DNA of 64,000 bases from Methanospirillum hungatei. GTDB taxonomy: Archaea > Halobacteriota > Methanomicrobia > Methanomicrobiales > Methanospirillaceae. The DNA is taken from contig NZ_CP077107.1 of assembly GCF_019263745.1 (NCBI RefSeq), forward strand, positions 434,001-498,000, written 5' to 3'. Position numbers and translations under genes: made by a program. The notes under the pieces were generated by a model. It ran no database searches. It worked only from the letters and a program-made list of their open reading frames with translations, and was not told where the DNA came from. How positions within the stretch are numbered: position 1 is the stretch's first letter; the number at the start of each line of letters is the position of its first letter. This document shows, piece by piece, positions 58,345 through 64,000 of the stretch.

Positions 58345-60129
58345 ATGCTTCCAATAACAATTGATCAAATAATCGTCTTTTTGATCCTTTTTTTATCACT
58401 TGTTTTGTTTATTCAAGGCCGGTTCAGATATGATATTATTGCTCTCCTCGCATTATGTTCTGCAACAATCATCGGTGTTGTCCCTTGGGATCATGCATTT
58501 TCAGGATTTGCAAACCCTGCCATTATAACAGTGGCAGCTGTTTTGATAATCAGCAGAGGATTACTCAATGCCGGAGTTGTTGAGATGATCTCAGGATGGC
58601 TTCAAAAGGTAGGAAACCGTCCAACAATGCAAGTATCAGCCCTGACCGGACTTGTGATAACGCTTTCTGCATTTATGAATAATGTCGGAGCACTTGCCCT
58701 CCTCATGCCAGTTGGTATAAAAATGGCAAGAAACAGTGCCCTTCCGGTATCACTTCTTCTTCTTCCCCTTGCATTTGGCTCGCAAATTGGTGGAATGATA
58801 ACCCTCATTGGAACACCACCAAATTTAATAATTTCAGCTTTTCGGGCAGAACATCTCGGTCAGGGATATGGTATGTTCGATTTTTCACCTGTTGGCCTTG
58901 GAATTGCTCTTTTCTCCTTTGTATTTATTGGTCTCATCGGATGGCGTCTCATACCCAGACGAACTGGTTCAGGATCCAGAGATGATTTTTTCCATATTAA
59001 AGATTATATCACTGAAATTTATGTTCCGGAAGATGCAAAATTTGCCGGAAAACCACTCAGAGAGATATACAAAGCAACGAATGCAAAGATCACTATCATT
59101 CAGGTAATCAGAGGGAGTCATACCCGTCCGGTACCATTTATATATGAAAAAATTAAGATCGGAGATATCCTGATTGTCCAAGCTGCACTTGATGAACTAA
59201 AAAAATTTTTGAATATAACCGGTTTTCAGCTGGAAGAGAAAAAAATCACTCAAGATGGATTCATTCAAACCGGTGACTCACTTCTTATGGAGGCAACAAT
59301 CAGCCTTGAATCTCCGACGATTGGGCTGAATGTTAAAGATATCGACTTATGGTCAAGTTTTGGAGTATCTCTTATTGCAGTAGCACGACAAGGGATCCTG
59401 GTAAAGGAAAGACTCAAAGATATAAAATTTCAGGCTGGTGATGTTTTACTTCTCCAGGGAACAGAGGGGCTTTTAAAAGAGGCAATAAAAACATTAGGCT
59501 TTTATCCGCTCGCAGAACGAGGACTGAAGATTGGTGAACCAAAACGTATTGCAGAATCAATTGGGATCTTTGCTCTTGCTATCATCATTGCAGCACTTGG
59601 TCTATTGCCGGTTCAGATAATTTTCACCCTTGCTGCAGTAGTAATGGTTCTTATCCAGTTAGTCCCAATTCGGGAAATTTATGAAAGTATTGACTGGCCT
59701 GTAATCATTCTCCTCGGTGCATTTATTCCGGTTGGTCAGGCAATGGAAGATACCGGGGGAGCAGAATTGATTGCATCGACGTTATTATCGTTTCAAACTA
59801 TACTCTCACCGGTAATCCTGCTTGTGATTATCCTCATCGTGACCATGTTGCTTTCAGCTCTTATTAATAATGCAGCAACTGCTGTGCTGATGGCTCCGAT
59901 ATCATTTAGCATTGCAACCGGTCTTGGGGTTTCTCCTGATCCTTTCCTAATGGCCATCGTGATAGGAGCATCCAGTGCTTTTCTGACACCAGTCGGTCAT
60001 CAATCCAATGCCCTTGTAATGGGGCCTGCCGGTCTGAAATTTGGAGATTACTGGAAACTCGGACTTCCATTAGAGATAGTTATTGTTATTGTTTCGATAC
60101 CGGTGATACTTTATTTCTGGCCGATGTAA
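58345..60129 (+). CDS. SLC13/DASS-type transporter with two RCK_C domains
   Basis: 594 residues. About eleven transmembrane helices in two halves (1-220 and 395-594) flank two cytoplasmic RCK_C domains (about 215-290, YVPEDAKFAGKPL, and about 300-385). The anion transporter hallmarks are SAFMNNVGALALLMPVG and IGTPPNLIISA, with SALINNAATAVLMAP as the repeat in the second half. It probably carries sulfate, carboxylate or a similar anion with Na+. RCK_C insertion is common in archaeal and bacterial members. Confidence 0.9.
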   Translation: MLPITIDQIIVFLILFLSLVLFIQGRFRYDIIALLALCSATIIGVVPWDHAFSGFANPAIITVAAVLIISRGLLNAGVVEMISGWLQKVGNRPTMQVSALTGLVITLSAFMNNVGALALLMPVGIKMARNSALPVSLLLLPLAFGSQIGGMITLIGTPPNLIISAFRAEHLGQGYGMFDFSPVGLGIALFSFVFIGLIGWRLIPRRTGSGSRDDFFHIKDYITEIYVPEDAKFAGKPLREIYKATNAKITIIQVIRGSHTRPVPFIYEKIKIGDILIVQAALDELKKFLNITGFQLEEKKITQDGFIQTGDSLLMEATISLESPTIGLNVKDIDLWSSFGVSLIAVARQGILVKERLKDIKFQAGDVLLLQGTEGLLKEAIKTLGFYPLAERGLKIGEPKRIAESIGIFALAIIIAALGLLPVQIIFTLAAVVMVLIQLVPIREIYESIDWPVIILLGAFIPVGQAMEDTGGAELIASTLLSFQTILSPVILLVIILIVTMLLSALINNAATAVLMAPISFSIATGLGVSPDPFLMAIVIGASSAFLTPVGHQSNALVMGPAGLKFGDYWKLGLPLEIVIVIVSIPVILYFWPM

Positions 60130-60264
60130 AGAAAAGTGAGGGATCAGAAGTTTCCATATGAAATAAGATCTAACAAATCTGAATCAATTATTAAAAATGA
60201 AAATAAACATAATGTGGATCCAAAAAAATTTAGAATTATAAAAATATTAAAAAATAAAAATTAA

Positions 60265-61086
60265 TTATTCTGATACGGGGGTTATCCTGTCCCGTATCTC
60301 CTTTTCAACATTCAGGTTCATCATTTCGATGACATTATTTACAACGCCCCGGGTATGAGCCCGAAATAGTTCATCAGTATTGAAAAATTCTCTATCTTCA
60401 TTACTTGAGTATTCTGCACCATGGGTCCGGTATCCAATCCCAAAAGGAGCCAAAATATACCCAAGCTGTTGAAAATTCAGGAAAATATTCATAGCGGTAG
60501 TAATTCCTCCATCCTCATGACCGCAGACCAGAATCCCAACTACTTTCCCATGTGTCAGACCTGGTTTTTTCAGATGATAGAGGTTCTGCATACAAGTTGT
60601 CCGGTCAAGGAACGTCTTAAGCCTGGCAGACATGCTGTTCCAGTTGATAGGTGAAGCGATAATCACCGCTTTAGTTTTCGTCAGCATCTCATGAAACACA
60701 TGCATGTCGTCGTCTTTATTCCGACAGGGATAATCACATGACTGAGCCCTGACCGCATAACAACACCAGCAATGATCGATAGAATATTCATTCAGATTAA
60801 ACCTTCGATATGAAATGTTTCGTTCTCTCAGGACTTCCTCTGCGATATCACTCATCACCCCGGTGTTCCCGGCCCGGTGAGAACTTCCATTTATGAGAAG
60901 GACGTCAAAATCCTCTACCGGACAGGTAACCGGCTTTTCATGGACCGGGATGAACTCTCCGGAGGGACTATGACAATGAGGACATCCTTTCGGTGGTTTG
61001 TCTCCGGTGAACAAAAAACCGCAAACAGTGCATTTCCAGGTTATCTTTAATCCAGAAATTGGTTGATCATTTGATTGTAGAACCAT
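60265..61086 (-). CDS. Rubredoxin-like domain fused to a flavodoxin-type NAD(P)H/FMN reductase
   Basis: About 273 residues from the ATG at 61086 (a TTG at 61140 would add 18). The N-terminal rubredoxin-like zinc or iron site has CTVC and CPHC pairs. The rest is a flavodoxin/iron-sulfur flavoprotein fold (LLINGSSHRAGNTG for the FMN phosphate, IIASPINWNSMSARLKTFLDR) with a cysteine-rich CWCCYAV-CDYPC segment that could hold an Fe-S cluster. It would transfer electrons from a rubredoxin-like site to FMN. Likely a redox protein of oxygen defence or methanogenesis. Confidence 0.85.
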   Translation of the reverse strand: MVLQSNDQPISGLKITWKCTVCGFLFTGDKPPKGCPHCHSPSGEFIPVHEKPVTCPVEDFDVLLINGSSHRAGNTGVMSDIAEEVLRERNISYRRFNLNEYSIDHCWCCYAVRAQSCDYPCRNKDDDMHVFHEMLTKTKAVIIASPINWNSMSARLKTFLDRTTCMQNLYHLKKPGLTHGKVVGILVCGHEDGGITTAMNIFLNFQQLGYILAPFGIGYRTHGAEYSSNEDREFFNTDELFRAHTRGVVNNVIEMMNLNVEKEIRDRITPVSE

Positions 61087-61140
61087 GTTTTTATCACTTG
61101 AATGAAATATATGTATATTTGTCTCTTTTTTTATATCCAA

Positions 61141-61635
61141 GTATCTGTTTGGTTCATTCTTGAAAAATTCATTTCTTTATTTATATATCCCTCCATCTCC
61201 AATCATTCAATTATTCGGCTATAAATCACATTTTAGATCTTAATAAAAAGTGTAAAAACCACTCGCTGACCGATTACATCCAGATGAATATCTATATTTC
61301 ATATGAGAAATGACTTAGACTATATCTGGGACTATTGACATAAAAGATTGCTCGAATATGCCTCGACAATTTAAGAGAATCTGTATTTTCGGAAGGTGAA
61401 ATTCTGGTTATCATCCAGACATAAATCTTTACAATACCCTAAATATCACTCATATATGTTCCATAGAACAGAATTTTTTCATCTCTATAAGATATATTTC
61501 TCGAATTTACAAGATGTGGAGTGATAATTATTTGAGTGATTACTTTATCATATTGAATTTTTAGATGGTTATAATTCATTAGGATCAGAACATTTTATTT
61601 TGTTTAAGGCTATCTATACTTCAAGGAGTTCTTCT
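61141..61635. other. Intergenic region upstream of the frameshifted receiver gene
   Basis: About 500 bases of AT-rich DNA with no supportable gene. It lies between divergent genes and must contain both promoters. I could not identify a unique TATA box among many AT-rich stretches. Confidence 0.4.
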
Positions 61636-62653
61636 ATGACCAAGAATAGGATTTTAATTGTAGAAGATGAATTTGTCACCGCTGCCAGTCTCTCAGTAGT
61701 CTTGAATGATTTTGGGTTTGAAGTTGTAGGAACGGCAGACAACGGTGAAGAAGCAATATTTTCTGCAAAAGAGCTCTATCCTGATCTTATTCTTATGGAT
61801 ATTGTACTGAATGGCGAAATGACCGGTATTACTGCTGCTTCAATAATAAAAGAAAAATATGACATTCCAATAATATTTCTCACAGGTCAATCTGATGATG
61901 CTACGGTAAATGCAGCTCTCGAAAGTGAACCTTTTGGATACATTGTAAAACCATTTGAAGAGAGAAATTTAAAAGCAAGCATTAAAATGGCTTTGTATAA
62001 ACATGCAATGGATGAAAAATTACGTTCAAGTGAACGAACAAACCGGATACTCCTAAATTCGGTTCCAGATCCTATGATTCTGCTAGATAATAAAAAAAAT
62101 ATTATTGCTGTGAATGATCCGATGATTCATCTTCTTGATATCAGTACAGAAAATTTTAAAGAAATCAGTATATCTGAACCAATATTTCAAGTAAAACTAG
62201 GGATTTCGGAAAATGAAATTGAACAATTTTATACAAATACAAATCCTGAAAATAATGGTTATTTCTCACGAAGACAGGTGGTATGAATTAGCAATTCACA
62301 AACTTACGGAAATAAATAATTATATTACTCTTGTTGCTATCCAATACCATGATATTACAGACTATAAACATCTCGAAAAAGAATTGAGTGAGAGGGGATT
62401 TGGACAGATTGAACATAATATGGCTCAATTTCAAATTTTAAATGATGAGATTCGAAATCCTCTTCAAATCATTCGATTATTAATAGACATCAGTGAAACA
62501 GAATATAAACAACAAATAGACGATCAGATCACGGTGATCGATAATCTAGTTACTAAATTGGATAAAGGGTGGCTGAAATCAGAAAAGGTCCGCACTTTCT
62601 TATTCAAACATTACCAACATGGTATGGGAATTAATCCGGATATGTCAGAATAA
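61636..62653 (+). pseudogene. Receiver-PAS protein with histidine-less kinase-like C-terminus, frameshifted
   Basis: The ATG at 61636 has a strong AAGGAG. Receiver about 1-125 (VEDEF, phospho-acceptor in LILMDIVLNGE, VKPFEERN), then PAS from about residue 140. The first frame ends with TGA at 62284-62286, while the PAS end (HEDRWYELAIHKL) and the terminal domain (LNDEIRNPL, LDKGWLKSEKVR) continue in the +1 frame to 62653. One extra base near 62262-62275 explains this; GYF-HEDRWYEL would result from its removal. The terminal domain matches that of the membrane sensor at 2402-4450, again with Asp in place of the H-box His. Intact length would be about 338 residues. Whether the lesion is real, programmed or a sequencing error is open. 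Confidence 0.75.
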
Positions 62654-62689
62654 TCTCATTTTAGACATTTAATTTGACAGGAGATTATT

Positions 62690-64000
62690 ATGAATGAAGA
62701 AAACAATCCTGGATTAAGAGATATTATCAACCTGATCCTTACAATATCTACCCGATTTGTAAATGTTCTGCCTGAAAACATTGATGAAGAAATAACAGCC
62801 TGTATTGCAGAAATTGGTTCATTTACAAACGTTGACCGTTCTTACGTGTTTTTTTTATCATCTGATGGAACGACCATGAGTTGTTCATTTGAATGGTGTG
62901 CTGAAGGTATTCAATCTCTCAAAGATAATTTTCAAAATATTCCTACCAGTATGTATCAAAGATGGATTGATATTTTATCCAGATTTGAACCAATTCATAT
63001 CTCTCATCCATCAGATCTCACAAAAGGTTCTGATACAGAAAAAGAGATGCTAAATAAACTCGGTATTCAGTCAATTCTTGTTGTACCTCTTGTTATTCAC
63101 AAAAAACTGATAGGTTTTTTAGGATTTGACAATTTTTTAAAACAAAAATTCTGGGACCAACAGATTATTACTTTACTTGAGATAATTGCAAAGGATATTG
63201 CCAGCCTTACCTACCGGAAAGATGTTTATAACGCCCATATTAAAAGTGAAAAAAAGGTACGAAACCTCATTCAGAATATCCCCGGGATGGTGTATAGTGC
63301 CAGTTATAACTGGTCTGTTAATATTATTACCAACAGTGAGAACATTTGTGGATACTCAGAAGACAATTTCAAGAACCATGATATAGAATGGATAAACCTC
63401 ATTTATGCAGAGGATATTAATAGAGTATTTGAGGAATCACAAGCACTCCTTCAAGAACCAGTACAATCTATGGTACAGGAATATCGAATAGTCCATAAAA
63501 ATGGAGAAATTCGCTGGGTGAGGGATCACAAAACATCAATATTCTCTCATAATGGTTCATTTATTGGAGTAGACGGAATTGTGTTTGATATTACGGATAT
63601 AAAAAAGGCCGAGGAAAAAATTGGTGCCAACCAAAAACAACTAATCAATGTTTTGGAGAATCTTCCAAATCCGGTTATTGTGGGTCATGATGGAGTTGTT
63701 AGTTATGCAAATCCATCAATGATGAAAATGCTTCAATGTGACTGTAATAATTTTGATCAATTATTGCGAAGTTCAATACTTGCAGACTATTATGATAACA
63801 TCCATTCAGCTCTTAATCTGCAAAAACATACCGAATCGATTGAACCCTATGAATTAGAGTTTGAGAATAAATCAGGAGACACAGAAACAGTTCTGATTCA
63901 TAGTAATACAATTGATTTTTATAATATTCCTTCTTATTTGTTCGTCCTTACAGACATCACCCAACTTAAAAAGACAGAAAATTTGCTGGAAGTTACCGCT
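62690..64000 (+). CDS. Cytoplasmic GAF-PAS-PAS sensor protein (3' end outside window)
   Basis: The frame starts at the ATG at 62690 behind AGGAG and stays open to the right edge, giving at least 437 residues. It begins with a GAF-like domain (about 1-170, VDRSYVFFLSSDG, LVIHKKLIGFLGFDN). A PAS_3 domain follows (about 190-305, LIQNIPGMVYSASY, GEIRWVRDH, ending VFDITDIKKAEE), then a further PAS (about 315-430, ILENLPNPVIVGH read with a V). No transmembrane segment is visible. It lies 37 bases after the frameshifted receiver gene on the same strand and is likely in its operon. A kinase domain may follow outside the window. Confidence 0.85.
   Translation, partial: MNEENNPGLRDIINLILTISTRFVNVLPENIDEEITACIAEIGSFTNVDRSYVFFLSSDGTTMSCSFEWCAEGIQSLKDNFQNIPTSMYQRWIDILSRFEPIHISHPSDLTKGSDTEKEMLNKLGIQSILVVPLVIHKKLIGFLGFDNFLKQKFWDQQIITLLEIIAKDIASLTYRKDVYNAHIKSEKKVRNLIQNIPGMVYSASYNWSVNIITNSENICGYSEDNFKNHDIEWINLIYAEDINRVFEESQALLQEPVQSMVQEYRIVHKNGEIRWVRDHKTSIFSHNGSFIGVDGIVFDITDIKKAEEKIGANQKQLINVLENLPNPVIVGHDGVVSYANPSMMKMLQCDCNNFDQLLRSSILADYYDNIHSALNLQKHTESIEPYELEFENKSGDTETVLIHSNTIDFYNIPSYLFVLTDITQLKKTENLLEVTA

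Overview
The window looks like part of a hydrogenotrophic methanogen chromosome from the Methanomicrobiales, most likely Methanospirillum or a close relative. The evidence is a coenzyme F430 operon (cfbA-cfbE-cfbD-cfbB), a methanogenesis-marker-9 protein, archaeal-type translation genes (Spt5, P0, P1/P2-type L12, DtdA, SecE), a bacterial-style profusion of PAS sensor proteins, and moderately AT-rich DNA with very AT-rich spacers. The genus call is inference. I see no insertion sequence, prophage, CRISPR array or rRNA. One tRNA gene, tRNA-Glu(TTC), is present.

Layout. 1-4.5 kb: end of a chemoreceptor, then an OpuAC-like binding protein translationally coupled to a membrane PAS sensor. 4.4-7.4 kb: a bacterial-type Lon protease behind a cysteine-rich MarR regulator. 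7.5-11.5 kb: a secreted double-Cache protein, a CPA1 Na+/H+ antiporter and an HdeD-like membrane protein. 11.6-19.4 kb: a broken PAS-PAS-PAS-SpoIIE phosphatase gene, YjbQ, an MBL-fold/cupin pair and a very large hybrid histidine kinase. 19.6-32.4 kb: an iron-sulfur protein, a zinc-ribbon protein, tRNA-Glu, ilvE and the cfb operon, facing a marker-9/CitG-like/DUF447 operon, followed by two moeA paralogs led by a tiny cysteine-containing gene. 32.4-38 kb: the core information cluster dtdA-ftsZ-secE-spt5-rpl11-rpl1-rplP0-rpl12. 38-50 kb: extracytoplasmic enzymes (AP-superfamily hydrolase, subtilisin, papain-like protease), MsrA, nitroreductase, an HPS-RraA fusion and a marR-MFS operon. 50-60 kb: a receiver-PAS-PAS protein, an exonuclease, a P-type ATPase coupled to two TrkA proteins, YwbE, an acetate-family transporter and an SLC13 transporter. 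60-64 kb: a rubredoxin-flavodoxin protein, a frameshifted receiver-PAS gene and a GAF-PAS sensor running off the edge.

The most distinctive theme is signalling. Two otherwise different sensor proteins, at opposite ends of the window, end in the same compact domain. It resembles a histidine-kinase dimerisation helix pair (LND[QE]IRNPL ... LDKGW ... KVR), but aspartate stands where the phospho-accepting histidine should be, and no ATPase domain follows. This looks like a dedicated family of pseudo-kinase outputs and is my leading candidate for an undescribed system. Other items worth pursuing are the P-type ATPase/TrkA/TrkA operon, the 58-residue gene ahead of moeA, the marker-9 operon, and palindromes lying between the TATA-like box and the predicted start of both marR promoters.

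Several genes use overlapping stop/start codons (ATGA, TGATG, TAATG), so operon structure is clear in most of the window. Two genes carry lesions (11588-13604 and 61636-62653), which could be real decay or sequencing errors.
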